Part shown: positions 20,543 to 29,997 of the stretch, piece after piece
Position numbering within the stretch: the stretch's first letter is position 1
Layout: each line of letters starts with the position of its first letter
Origin: Mesorhizobium sp.
Lineage (GTDB): Bacteria; Pseudomonadota; Alphaproteobacteria; Rhizobiales; Rhizobiaceae
Reading direction: 5' to 3'
Assembly: GCF_005063415.1 (NCBI RefSeq)
Contig: NZ_SUEG01000005.1
Location: 31,916 to 95,915 of the forward strand
Length of the DNA stretch: 64,000 bases
The notes under the pieces: generated by a model
Seen by the model: only the letters and a program-made list of their open reading frames with translations
Databases searched by the model: none
Told to the model about the DNA's origin: nothing
Made by a program: the position numbers and the translations under genes

Positions 20543-20556
20543 TGGACGGCGCCCGC
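20543..20556. repeat. Left inverted repeat of IS1111-type element
   Basis: TGGACGGCGCCCGC is the exact reverse complement of 21723-21736 and marks one end of the nested IS110/IS1111 element. The repeat is subterminal, 6 bases in from the inferred junction, as in the IS1111 subgroup. Confidence 0.85.
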
Positions 20557-21722
20557 AACGGCATCATCCTCGTGAGAGGCGTGCCAAGATGGCTGCTGTC
20601 GAGCACTCATCTGAAGGAGCATCGTCCATGGAAAAGACTGACATCGAACTCAATGCTGTAGCCACCGTCGGCCTCGATCTGGCCAGGCATGTCTTCCAGG
20701 TCCACGCTGTCGACGCTGCCGGCCGTGTCGTCATGTCTCGTGCGCTGCGGCGCAAAGATGTGCTGGCATTCTTCTAGCGTCTACCGTCGTGCCTGATCCG
20801 CATGGAAGCATGCGGCTCGGCTCATCATTGGGCTCGCGAACTGGCAAGTTTTGGCCATCACGTGCGGCTGATGCCGCCAGCGTATGTGAAGGCCTATGTG
20901 CGTCGCCAGAAGAACGACGCCGCTGATGCAGCGGCCATCTGCGAGGCGGTGACGCGGCCCTCCATGCGCTTTATATCGGTGCGATCGGTCGAGAACCAGG
21001 CTGCGCTGTTGCCTGTCGTGCGTCGGCTGAAGGAACTCGATCATGAGATCGGACAAAGCGATCAGGCCATTCTGGCTCTCGCCAGAGCCGATGAGACCGC
21101 GCGCCGTCTGATGAGCGTTCCCGGCCTCGGTCCCGTCACCGCCTCTGCGCTTGCCGCAAGTATCCAGGATATCTCCACCTTCTCGGGCCCGCGTGAGTTC
21201 GCGGCCTTCCTTGGGCTAACGCCCCGGCAAAGTTCATCAGGCGGCAAGGAGCGGCTGGGGCGAGTTTCCAAGATGGGAAACCGATATCTGCGCAAGCTGC
21301 TCGTTGTCGGCGCTCACGCGGTCCTCTTCCACGCAAACGTTGCAGCGATGCGTTGAGAAGCTGGGCCGATCGCCTGATGGAGACCAAGCCGTTCAAGCTT
21401 GTCGCCGTGGCGACCGCCAACAAGCTCGCCCGCATCGCCTTGGCGCTCATGCGTGATGACGCACGCTATGCCGCTACGCCGGCGTAACGGAAAAAACGGC
21501 TGAGGCTGCGGTCCAGAATCGAGGGTGACAATGACGTTATGGGAACAGACAAGGACATATCCCGAAAGCCTGCAACGTAGTCGGAGCTTCGAGCTCGTTC
21601 TCTTGATCAGGCCAAAGGATTAGCGGACACCATCAGGGCCAGCGGTCACAGCACTGCAACAACAAGCCGGAGACATGACCGCACCCGCGAACGTCCCATT
21701 GCCGAAAACAAACCCTTGATCG

Positions 21723-21736
21723 GCGGGCGCCGTCCA
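21723..21736. repeat. Right inverted repeat of IS1111-type element
   Basis: GCGGGCGCCGTCCA mirrors 20543-20556 perfectly. The junction with IS481 sequence follows 6 bases to the right, with a shared TG at both borders. Confidence 0.85.
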
Positions 21737-21929
21737 GACATGACTATGCTGTATCGCTCCACGGACCGCCTCTGTCGTCGTGGCGCTCCCATGAAGAACC
21801 TGGCCCATAGCGCATCCCTTGATTCGGAGGACAAGGATGCCCCATCAAAGATCCCATGACCGGTGGTGGATCGCGACCTCCGCTCTGGCAGAGTGGGGTT
21901 GCTGACCAACAACTCTGTGGAGGCCCATC

Positions 21930-23089
21930 ATGCGTGTTGTAGCCGATCGATCTGCGGCGCCTGCCGCTATCTGCACCGATCTTGGCGCGATCTTCGTTTC
22001 TTTGGAACTCAGTAAATCGACCTGGTTGATCACTTCGCTGTCGCCGGGCAGTGGGGAGAAGAGTCGAAACATGCGGTCCGCGGCGGCGATATCACAGGAT
22101 TGCTGGCACGCTTTGCCCGGCTTCAGGACAAGGCACAGGCGCGCACCGGCCGGCACTTTGCGCTTGTGGTCATTCAGGAGGCGGGTCTCGACGGCTTCTG
22201 GATCCATCGAATCCTGGAGGCCGAAGGGATAGAAAGCCATGTCGTCGACGCCGCCTCGATTGCCACGTCGCGCTGGCGGCGTCGTGCCAAGACCGACAAG
22301 ATCGATGGTGAGGCGTTGGTGCGTGCGCTGCTCGCCTACAAACGAGGCGAGCCGCGCGTGTGCGCGATGGTTAGGGTACCGAGCGTCAAGGAGGAGGACC
22401 ATCGGCGCATCGGCCTTGAACGCAAGGCTCTGGTTGGTGAGCGGACCTGCCATGTCAACCGGATCAAGGGCCTGCTGTTTGCTCAGGGCATCACCGACTA
22501 CGAGCCGCTGGGACGTGACCGGCGACATCGGCTTGAGGAATTGAGGACCGGCGACGGCCGCGCACTGCCAGAACATCTGAAGGGGCAAATCCGTCGCGAG
22601 CTCGACCGACTCGAACTGGTGATAGCCCAAATCAAAGAGGTGCAGGCCGAGCGCGACGCTCTGCTGGCAATCGAAGTCGCCGAAAATCCAGCAGCGACAT
22701 TGGTCGATCTCAAGGGTATCGGCCCCGAGTGTGCCGCCATACTCTACTCGGAAGGGCTGTTCCGGCACTTCGATAATCGCCGGCAGGTCGCCGCCTATGC
22801 CGGGCTCGCGCCGACACCTTGGCAGAGCGGATTGGTCCAGCACGAGCAAGGCGTCTCGAAGGCCAGCAACCCCCGACTGCGAACGACGATGATCGAGTTG
22901 GCCTGGCTGTGGCTGCGCAATCAACCGAGTTCAGCGCTTACCCGCTGGTTCCATGAACGCGTGATGCGGCAACCAGGGGCGCCTCAAAAAGACAACCATC
23001 GTCGCCCTTGCAAGGAAGCTGCTCGTGGCGCTGTGGAAATACGTGACCGCGGGCGTCGTCATCGAAGGTGCTGTCATGAAGGCCGTCTG
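21930..23089 (+). pseudogene. IS110-family transposase, twice frameshifted
   Basis: The N-terminal DEDD domain starts at 21930 (ICTDLGAIFVSLELSKSTWL) and changes frame near 22077. The main part then runs from about 22090 (FALVVIQEAGLDGFWIHR, AKTDKIDGEALVRALL, LVDLKGIGPECAAILYSEG, AYAGLAPTPWQSG). A second shift near 22976 displaces the C-terminus, which continues as KKTTIVALARKLLVALWKYV to a stop at 23089. This is a different IS110 lineage from the element at 20.5-21.7 kb and is not functional. Confidence 0.8.
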
Positions 23090-23384
23090 ACGAGATCGCA
23101 CCGATACACTCATCCCTCGAGGCCTGATCAGCCTCGGCGGATCCAGGAGGCGAACCGAGATCCCAGCTGGCTAGAATGCCGTATCAAAGACGGGTCTCGC
23201 CTTCTGGGTCCCTGCCGCCGCAAGCGGGATATTGGTGCAGCCGTCTCAAGCGGCGACCGTATGTGAGTTTGATTAGGCTCGATTGACCGAGCCGTGTCAC
23301 GCAATCGGACCCAGCTCTGGATTCCGCCACCAATTGGGAGCAATACGATGCCTCCCTAACACACCTCTTGACCTCAGCATCGTC

Positions 23385-23625
23385 ATGTGAATCTGGGATC
23401 AAACACCTTAGCCAGTGCAACGACAGGGTCGACGACCCCGGCAAAGTCATCAACGCCTGCAAACGTGTCACCCTTTTTACGGTCGACAACAGCTTTCGTG
23501 CACCATGGTGAATTGCTCACCACGTTTCTGGCGAGCGGTAAGCAACGCTTTCATGATATCTCGCAACTCCCGTAACAGGCCACGGATGTCGTTCTCGATG
23601 GCGATGGCCATTTTCCTAATGCAAC
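23385..23625 (-). pseudogene. Remnant of another IS110-like transposase
   Basis: Fragments on the minus strand (AIENDIRGLLREL, then TLPG joined in another frame to VVDPVVALAKVFDP) resemble the central and helix-hairpin regions of IS110 transposases. The pieces are short, out of frame with each other and contain stops. The family call rests on motif similarity only. Confidence 0.4.
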
Positions 23626-23705
23626 TTGACGGCCGTCAGCAGCGCCCGGCGCTTCTGCCTCGTCGCGTCTCGACATGCACCTGGCGGCAGGCGTCAATGA
23701 GGCTC

Positions 23706-24761
23706 CTATTGCGAATCGTTGTCTAGCGTCTGGCACATCTGCGAGTGTTCGGTATAGGGGATACCGACTCCGAAGTACCGCGTGTGGGTGACGTCAAGGA
23801 TGCGATTGATCAAGCTAGAGTAGCTGTGTCCGGCTGTCATCGCGGCTATAACGTAAGCGGAGTGCATACTGAGCCCCGGCATCGAATTGATCTCCAAGAC
23901 ATAGGGCTGACCGGAGCGATCTATTCGGAGGTCGACGCGGGCATAGTCCCGGCACTGGCAGGCGCGGAACGTCGCAACCGAAATATCCCGCAGCGAAGTG
24001 GCGAGTCTGCTTCCGATTTGTGCTGGGCAAATCTTCGGCGGCTGCACGGCCGCTAGGTACTTCGCTTCCCAAGTTAAAAGGCGGGTTTCGCGTTCGCTGA
24101 GGTCGAATTCCACCAGGGGCAACACCTCGAGTTCTTCGTTTCCCAGTAGAGAGACATGGATTTCTCGCCCATCGATGTATTCTTCGACGAGCGCGTCCTG
24201 TCCATACTGGGCAACGATCATTTCCACGGCAAGCCTCAAGCCAGCGGGGTCATGTACGAGATGCAATCCGAGGCTGCACTCTTCGTGACGCGGCTTCACC
24301 ACCACTGGGAATCGTAAGTCGCTGGTATTCTCGGTTCCGCTACGCATCACGCGAAAGTTGGGCGTCGGCATGCCGCAATCGCGGATGAGCCTTTTGGTGA
24401 TAACCTTGTCGTGCGTCAGCCCGATCCCGAGCGGGCTACATCCAGTGTACGGAACACCGGCCATCTCGAGCATGCCCGGAACGTGGGTGCAACTATATGC
24501 GCCCTGAATTCCCTCCGCTCTGTTGAAGACGATTCCCGAGGGACGGGCCTGCGGATCCGGTGGCATGAACCGCTCGAGGGTAGTGAGCAGTCCTTTATCG
24601 CCCTCACACAGCAGGGTCTCGTGGCCGCCATCTTGTAATGCCTCCACCACCCTCTCCTCTGTCTGGCCGCAGGTTCCCACCGGCCAAGACTGCGGACAAG
24701 GCTGGCCGAACCGGTTGATCACGCCCGTCATATCATTGTTCCACACAACGGCTACACGCAT
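23706..24761 (-). CDS. D-alanine--D-alanine ligase-like ATP-grasp protein, 351 aa
   Basis: The ATP-grasp fold of the Ddl family is clear. Signatures are HVPGMLEMAGVPYTGCSPLG, LTHDKVITKRLIRDCGM, FPVVVKPRHEECSLGLH, ALVEEYIDGREIHVSLLG, and YARVDLRIDRSGQPYVLEIN with the Glu-x-Asn metal site. Such enzymes join amino acids or peptides with ATP. The N-terminus (NRFGQPCPQSWPVGTCGQ) is unlike housekeeping Ddl, and no cell-wall genes lie nearby, so a different dipeptide-type product is possible. The start has a strong AAGGAG site. The gene is intact among dead insertion sequences, which suggests it is selected. Confidence 0.8.
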   Translation of the reverse strand: MRVAVVWNNDMTGVINRFGQPCPQSWPVGTCGQTEERVVEALQDGGHETLLCEGDKGLLTTLERFMPPDPQARPSGIVFNRAEGIQGAYSCTHVPGMLEMAGVPYTGCSPLGIGLTHDKVITKRLIRDCGMPTPNFRVMRSGTENTSDLRFPVVVKPRHEECSLGLHLVHDPAGLRLAVEMIVAQYGQDALVEEYIDGREIHVSLLGNEELEVLPLVEFDLSERETRLLTWEAKYLAAVQPPKICPAQIGSRLATSLRDISVATFRACQCRDYARVDLRIDRSGQPYVLEINSMPGLSMHSAYVIAAMTAGHSYSSLINRILDVTHTRYFGVGIPYTEHSQMCQTLDNDSQ

Positions 24762-25500
24762 GAGCTACTCCTTGGATGTTTGCTGTCACGTTCATTCACT
24801 TGGATCGGGTGCTCCAGGGAACAGCTCTTCTGGGCCCCGCGCGTTCGACTCCAACGGGCGGAAATCGGGATGTTCTTGATCAGCAAATGCAGCCGGCCTA
24901 CAAGACAGCGGTTCCGGAAGGCGCTGGTCGTTGCGCTGATTTGAATCATTCGAGCAAGTTTCGTTTAGACCCCCTGGGCTGAAGACTTCGAGACCGCCAC
25001 GGTCGCAACTGATGTTTATCGTGTTCTACGCAATTAGCGTGCCACCCAGCGAGCAAAAGGGCAGACCATGTTTTTCGCGCCGCAATGGCGCAACTTGCGC
25101 CTCAGTGTGTCAGGCTCCGAACACAAAAGTCTTCAGCCGGACACGGCTCAACACGACAACAGGGACGTGGAATGAGGATGGTCGGCCTGTGGTGACTCGC
25201 TTCATGGAAGAACTCCCATCGCCACGGCGCATCACACATTGCAGGCGAATAGACGCACCGTGGCTCTAGCAGGATCATTTGGACGCGTACGGGTGATGGG
25301 ACGGTGCCGAGCCCCAGGTGTGCCGCATGCTCGTCATGACGATCCCGGCGCTAAAGGTGCGGGAATCGGGCAATGAAGGTCAACGTCTCCGCCCGACGCT
25401 TTGAAGAGAGACATAGACCGCGTTCTTGTGCCAACCGGCGATCTGCGCAACCTTTTCCAGCGAGGTGACTGCACCAGTCGGCCCGATCACGCGTAGCGTT
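24762..25500. other. Gene-free stretch upstream of the ATP-grasp gene
   Basis: The first 15 bases are the ribosome-binding region of the ATP-grasp gene. A weak FNR/FixK-like string (TGAT-N4-ATCA) lies at 24937-24948, about 175 bases upstream of that gene, with mismatched outer bases. I recognise no coding sequence; the rest is probably degraded mobile DNA. Confidence 0.35.
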
Positions 25501-25504
25501 CAAC

Positions 25505-25625
25505 GAAACGAATGACCGCAGCCAGAATGCTGGAGTCGGCGCCACGGCCGACCCGAATCACAAGGCCGCCGATCTCAAGCTCGATCGCACCGACCTCACC
25601 GACCACCTTCTGCTTCCGTGGTTGT
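25505..25625 (-). pseudogene. IS66 TnpA (OrfA) C-terminal fragment
   Basis: The minus-strand frame reads VVGEVGAIELEIGGLVIRVG followed by GADSSILAAVIR, the conserved end of IS66-family OrfA proteins. It is separated from a matching N-terminal fragment at 26245-26325 by IS1380 sequence. Confidence 0.6.
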
Positions 25626-25639
25626 CTTGGGCGCTGCGC

Positions 25640-26124
25640 CTGGCGGCTTGTCATGGGCTTCCAGGAACAGATCCACGAACAGGGCTTCCAGCGCGTCCTT
25701 GTCCTAACGGATCTTGTGATAGCGCGTCGGCGCCCCAGCGCGGCCGTGCTCCAGCCGGTTCAGCGTCGACTTGCCGGCTAGGACGCCCGCAATCGGAGCG
25801 CTTCGGCGTCAGGCTTTCCGACAAGAGCGCCAGCACCGGGTAGTGGCGAGGCGTATCGTGATCGTCGACGTCCTCGTAACCAAGCGCGATTGCCGCGATG
25901 CGCTGTCCGACCAGCGTCTAGACACTGTGCACCGTGCAATCCGAATCGCGGTGGTCGATGAAGCAAGCGGCCACCCGGTCGAAAAGGCCGATAGCCCCGT
26001 GGGCGTGGCGAAGCAGCAAGGCCCCGGCATCCGAGGTGATCGCCCCACCGTCGAAACCGGCGACAACTTTGTGGTCGTCGAAGCCTTCAAATTCAAGCTG
26101 GTCAGAGATACAGTGTGTTTGCAT
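25640..26124 (-). pseudogene. IS1380-family transposase, N-terminal part, frameshifted
   Basis: The piece starts MQTHCISDQLEFEGFDDHKV and continues VVAGFDGGAITSDAGALLLR, the typical IS1380 (DDE_1) N-terminus. It shifts frame near 25915-25920 and goes on as RIAAIALGYEDVDDHDT and HYPVLALLSESLTP in other frames. The C-terminal two thirds are absent. It lies between two fragments of an IS66 OrfA, which suggests insertion into that gene. Confidence 0.7.
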
Positions 26125-26244
26125 CGGACCCCGTCCTTGGATCTGATAACTCTTTGTTGCAAGAGCGGTTTCTCAGATTCTCGGGGCCGATGCACCCCTC
26201 ACTTTGAGATATTCAAGCTAGCCGTGTCGTCAGCCTCGTAGCTC

Positions 26245-26325
26245 TGCGCTAGATCCGCAGCTTCGCCTGTGTAGGCCACTTGCGTCGCCGGCCGGAGCCG
26301 GTGAACACGTCGAACCGGCGAACCG
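26245..26325 (-). pseudogene. IS66 TnpA (OrfA) N-terminal fragment
   Basis: The minus strand reads FDVFTGSGRRRKWPTQAKLRI followed by a stop. This matches the start of IS66 OrfA proteins (VFTGSGRRRRW-type). It is probably the other half of the fragment at 25505-25625, split by the IS1380 remnant. Confidence 0.5.
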
Positions 26326-26561
26326 GACTTAAGGGTAAGCTCTGGATTCATCATATGCCGTGACGTGGCTGAGCCATTCTGGTTGATGGGTGCACCGCCG
26401 GCTCAGCAGAGTGCGTCGTCCAAATCTGAACGCCCCTCCCGCGAAGCAATCTGCGGCGACCGATATCAACCGAGAAGATGACCCTGGACCCGGCATAGGC
26501 GCCCACGTAAAGATACTTGACTCAGTCAACGAGATTAATCGACCTCCATCACGTCACCGGA

Positions 26562-27299
26562 CTACAGGCTGGTTCGGCGGTAAACGGAGATATGACGTTT
26601 GGACCCATCAGTGAACGCACCTTTCGCCCAATCTCCCCATCGCTCCGCCTGCTCAAGCCCTACGCATTCGGCCATGGTATCCAGCTCTTGGTGATAGACG
26701 TACCGGAGGCGTTGTGGGAAACGTCTGACCGATGTACCAGAAAACCAGAGGATGGTTGAAATCAAGTTCTGGTTTAGTGGGTCGTGGACATCCGCATTGA
26801 TGAGTGTATTCTCATAATCCACGAGCGTAGTGGTAGTCTTCTGGCCGTTGATAAAATGACTTAGGGCCGGAACGTACAATTCTATGACCAATGTCCCATC
26901 GTCATCTAGTGCCTCGGCGGCACAGCGGAGCCCAGCTATTTGCGCTTCGCGCGTGGACAGCAGCGTGAAAGTGCCATGAACACAATACACCAAATTGTAG
27001 CGTTGCTCTGAGCTGAAATCGGCAATATCCCCCTTCCAAGCCTTGATCAGATCGGTGCGCTTGGCGAGAAGTTTCAACATACTGTCCGAATTGTCGACAC
27101 CCTCCACCCTGACGCCGCGCTCGCTCAACGGCACCGCTACGCGTCCGTCGCCAATACCCAGTTCAAGAGCGCTCCCTCCGCTGCAATATCGCTCGAGAAA
27201 GGCGGCAGTCTCGTCTGCCTCAGCGCCTTTACCTCGCATGGTGGTGATTTTCTCGTAAAACAAAGCCCAATTTTCGTCATAGCTGAACTCTTTTGTCAT
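26562..27299 (-). CDS. Class I SAM-dependent methyltransferase, 245 aa
   Basis: The Rossmann-type methyltransferase core is visible: motif I ALELGIGDGRVAVPLSERG near residue 40, an acidic ribose-binding stretch VEGVDNSDSM, and KGDIADF and YNLVYCVHGTFTLL further on. The SAM-binding fold is complete and the length is normal. The substrate is unknown; nothing specific to NodS or other nodulation methyltransferases is seen. A GGAGAG site precedes the ATG. The base composition is visibly more AT-rich than the vitamin block, and the gene is flanked on both sides by insertion-sequence debris, which points to horizontal acquisition. Confidence 0.85.
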   Translation of the reverse strand: MTKEFSYDENWALFYEKITTMRGKGAEADETAAFLERYCSGGSALELGIGDGRVAVPLSERGVRVEGVDNSDSMLKLLAKRTDLIKAWKGDIADFSSEQRYNLVYCVHGTFTLLSTREAQIAGLRCAAEALDDDGTLVIELYVPALSHFINGQKTTTTLVDYENTLINADVHDPLNQNLISTILWFSGTSVRRFPQRLRYVYHQELDTMAECVGLEQAERWGDWAKGAFTDGSKRHISVYRRTSL

Positions 27300-27764
27300 A
27301 GTTTATCTCTCCAGAAGTTGCGCTTGGCAATAGTCCCTGCTCTCCCATAGTTCGTATTGAACTGACCCCCTTCCTAGGTGAGCCTCGCTTTTCAAAACGC
27401 AAGCGCTATGCCAACTTGAAAAGCGATTTTCAGTGCCGGCGCGTGGCTATCGCCACGCCTTTTTCCGGCCCTGCCGCAGGCCGGAGTTACCGCCCCCACT
27501 CCGTGTACTGGACGCAGTGCCTTCGCGACGCATTTCACCTTCGAAAGTCGGAAGCCGCACAAAAAATTGTGTCGTTGCAAACAGATGGCTCGGACTCGAT
27601 GCCATGCACCTCGTTCTTCACTCGCGTGCGATGCCGCACGACTTGGTTGCGCCGCGCGACGAGGCGAGGAAGCCATTCCCGGTGCCCCTGTCCCGGATGG
27701 TCGCACCATACGCCGAAAATTGATCATCTCCAGCGGGGGAACGGGCCACACCGTCATGATCATA
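27300..27764. other. No supported gene; promoter side of the methyltransferase
   Basis: The first bases hold the methyltransferase ribosome-binding site. Long open frames cross the remainder on both strands, but none resembles a family. It may be the eroded 5' part of the IS256 element that follows. Confidence 0.35.
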
Positions 27765-27934
27765 CCGGTTACGGACATGTTGGAGCGGCTAAACCAGGAG
27801 ATCAAGCGGCGCACCCTGATCGTTCGCATCTTCCCCAACCCGCAGAGCTGTTTGCGGCTGGTCGGGCATTGGCGGTGGAGATTCACGAGATGTGGCGCGA
27901 CAATCTGGATGAGACGGCGTATTGCCTCACGTAA
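27765..27934 (+). pseudogene. IS256-family (mutator) transposase C-terminal remnant
   Basis: The plus strand reads MLERLNQEIKRRTLIVRIFP, then NPQSCLRLV. It shifts frame into RALAVEIHEMWRDNLDETAY before a stop. This is the conserved C-terminal end of IS256-type transposases. The catalytic domain is missing. Confidence 0.7.
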
Positions 27935-27986
27935 CGATGTTCCTCGAGATTCGACCGTTGCCTCATCCATCTTGCTCCCGGCTTGG

Positions 27987-28043
27987 GCTAAGGAGGCCGG
28001 GCGCGGAGATGGCCGGGGTTTCGCAGCGCCCGGCCTCCTTAGC
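27987..28043. repeat. 18-bp perfect inverted repeat (hairpin), 21-base loop
   Basis: GCTAAGGAGGCCGGGCGC at 27987-28004 pairs perfectly with 28026-28043. The GC-rich stem begins 16 bases beyond the stop codon of the leftward transposase gene at 28059. It could act as a terminator hairpin, although no T-run is seen, or be an end or palindromic unit of a mobile element. Confidence 0.75.
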
Positions 28044-28058
28044 GAGCGCCACGGCGCC

Positions 28059-28895
28059 TCAGTGTGGCCCTGCGATCTCCAGGATCGGCGGCTCCTTGTT
28101 CAAGGGGCCAAACAGCAGCGCGTCCGCCTGTTCGCTGCGCCAGACCTTCAGCCGACGCTGAAGTGTTCGAAGCAGTTTGTCCGGGTAATCGCCGGGATAC
28201 TCGGCCTGCAGTCGTGACAGAAGTTCGCTGCCGGTTCGCCATGGTTCGGCTTCGAACCAATTTCGTAAGTCCGCAGTCGCCTTGACGAGAGGGTCAGGAC
28301 GCCGCCGCCCCCTTTTGGCTTTCACAATCGGGCGATCCGTCGGCCGGATAGCTCCGTCCTTCCAAGCAGTCCGCAAACTCGCCCGGAAAAGGTCGATTGG
28401 CTGAGCTGTTCCGTCAGGGCGCATGGCCGGCGGAGTATCGGCAAGCGCAGCGAGTCGCTCCTGCACGGCACGGATATCGCGCAATAGCAGGACAGGATCG
28501 AGCCCGGCGTAGATTTCCTGCAGACGGGAGCGGACTGCATCTGAGGTGCGAGGGTCGGCAACCAGACGCTGATGCGGCGTAGCTGGCGGACTATACGTCT
28601 TGCGCACACGCGCGCCGTCGCGCTGCTTCGCGATCAACTTGAACGATGGCTGAAAAAAGTTAACGAACAGCCGCGCTGACCGGTAGAGCTTCGCTAGCCG
28701 CGTGGCGCCTCCAGCCCCTCGAACCGACGATATCCGACCATCCCTACGCACCACGGCGCCATTCTTCTGCTCGACAAAGGCCTGGTCATTCGTACGCCTC
28801 CGGCGAAGGCCGCCTTGCTTGAGGATGGCACGGTAGCGAGGCTGCGCTCTTAAGGTCGTCCTTACGAGCGAAGTTAGCAGCACAGCATGAGCCAT
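28059..28895 (-). pseudogene. DDE/integrase-core transposase, C-terminal portion
   Basis: The sequence RTNDQAFVEQKNGAVVRR holds the end of an integrase-type catalytic core with its conserved glutamate region. It is followed by the long C-terminal part typical of a rhizobial transposase group (LAKLYRSARLFVNFFQPSFK, GARVRKTYSPPATPHQRL, LDPVLLLRDIRAVQERL). The N-terminal and most of the catalytic domain are absent; the frame begins where the IS66 element starts, so that insertion probably truncated it. A strong hairpin follows the stop codon. Confidence 0.65.
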
Positions 28896-29239
28896 GTGAC
28901 GTTATTGACCGGGCCGGAGCGGCGGCGTCGTTGGAGTGAAGTGGATCAGTGCGGATACTGGCCGCGGCATTCGCGCCCGGGGCCACGGTGACGGCCGTGG
29001 CGCGTCAGTACGATGTCGCGACCAGCCTGATCTATAAGTGGCGCCGCACGGTGAGAGCCCGCGAGACGGGCTTTGCCGAAGTTGTCGTGGCTCCCGATGA
29101 GCCTGTCGCCGTTTCGCGGCCGGCGGCATCCCCAGCGGTGATCGAGCTGGAGGTCGCCGGCAAGGTGCGGCTGCGGATTCCGCTGACCACGCCGCCGGCA
29201 CTGGCGGCGGCGATGGTGAAGGCGCTGGGCGTTTCATGA
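28887..29239 (+). pseudogene. IS66 TnpA (OrfA), frameshifted near its start
   Basis: The gene begins at the ATG at 28887 (MSHVTLLTGPERRRRWSEVD) and loses frame near 28950. The rest continues as VRILAAAFAPGATVTAVARQ with the helix-turn-helix core (YDVATSLIYKWRRTV) and ends with the typical C-terminus (VIELEVAGKVRLRIPL). A single-base change would restore it. Its stop overlaps the tnpB start by 4 bases, the usual IS66 arrangement. Confidence 0.75.
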
Positions 29240-29995
29240 TCCCGTTCCCGAGCCAGGTGCGGATCTGGTTGGCGGTCGGCCGGACCGATATGCGTCGTGG
29301 GATGCAAGGCCTCGCTCTGCAAGTTCAGGAGGCGTTGGGCCGGGATCCGCATGCCGGCGATATTTATGTCTTCCGCGGCCGCAGCGGCAACCTGATCAAG
29401 ATTATCTGGCATGATAGGCTCGGCATGTCGCTGTATGCAAAACGGCTCGAGAAGGGCCGGTTTCTGTGGCCATCGCCGGGCACGGTTTCCATATCACCGG
29501 CGCAGCTCGCCTACATGCTCGACGGGATCGATTGGCGCAACCCTGTCGCCGGCCCAACGCCACGCCGTGCGCCAAGAGCGGAGCATGCCGCTGGTCACCG
29601 AACTCGAGTGCTGGATGATCGAGACACGCGACAAGCTCTCGCGCGGGCACGACCTGACCAAGGCCTTCAACTACATGCTGCGCCGCTGGTCATCCTTCAC
29701 CCGGTTCCTCGACGATGGGCGGATCTGCCTATCCAACAATGCAGCCGAGCGAGCCCTGCGCGGCATCGCTCTCGGAAGAAAGTCCTGGCTGTTCTGCGGT
29801 TCCGATCGCGGCGGACAGCGCGCGGCCATTCTCTACAGCCTGATCGTCAGCGCCAAGATGAACGATATCGACCCGCAGGCCTGGCTCGCCGACGTCCTCG
29901 CCCGACTGCCCGCCTATCCGGCCCATCGGATCGATGATTTGCTGCCGTGGAATTGGAGATCCGCAAAATTGCGGACCCAACCAGCTGCGGCCTGA
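29236..29995 (+). pseudogene. IS66 tnpB-tnpC deletion fusion
   Basis: The first part is TnpB (VRIWLAVGRTDMRRGMQGLA, DIYVFRGRSGNLIKIIWHD) to about 29545 (LDGIDWRNP). Then the sequence jumps to the C-terminal third of TnpC in another frame (MPLVTELECWMIETRDKLSR, ICLSNNAAERALRGIALGRK, YSLIVSAKMNDIDPQAWL) and stops at 29995. The TnpB end and about two thirds of TnpC are deleted, so the element cannot transpose on its own. Confidence 0.8.
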
Positions 29996-29997
29996 TC

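Larger units (their letters stand above)
20537..21742 (+). mobile_element. IS110-family (IS1111-type) element inserted in the IS481 transposase gene
   Basis: The element is about 1.2 kb with perfect 14-bp inverted repeats near its ends. Its transposase starts at 20629 (MEKTDIELNAVATVGLD) with the IS110 DEDD-type N-terminus (VGLDLARHVFQVHAVD). It meets an in-frame stop at about 20775 (VLAFF-stop) and resumes with MEACGSAHHWARELAS. An internal segment of roughly 60 residues appears missing (NQAALL joined to PVVRRLK). The C-terminal part carries the family motif PGLGPVTASALAASI and shifts frame near 21330. The copy is inactive. Confidence 0.85.
19611..21808 (-). pseudogene. IS481-family transposase, interrupted by an IS1111-type element and frameshifted
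   Basis: The N-terminus (MGQVLHGSATTTEAV...AIQHS) lies at about 21742-21808. The rest resumes at about 20535 (ASLRTLAKRYWINQKTVAKW, then VADLPTGPREPRSTVL) and runs left through the DDE integrase core to a stop at 19611. Removing 20537-21742 joins the two halves in frame (QHS-QASL), which shows the original gene. A further frameshift near 20040 splits the catalytic core, so even the rejoined gene is broken. The C-terminus reads DPLQQMPGLNI. The element lies against the start of the decayed hemN gene. Confidence 0.85.

Noticed and set aside
24937..24948. TGAT-N4-ATCA resembling an FNR/FixK anaerobox
   Set aside because: The outer bases mismatch and it lies 175 bases from the nearest start; kept only as a remark.
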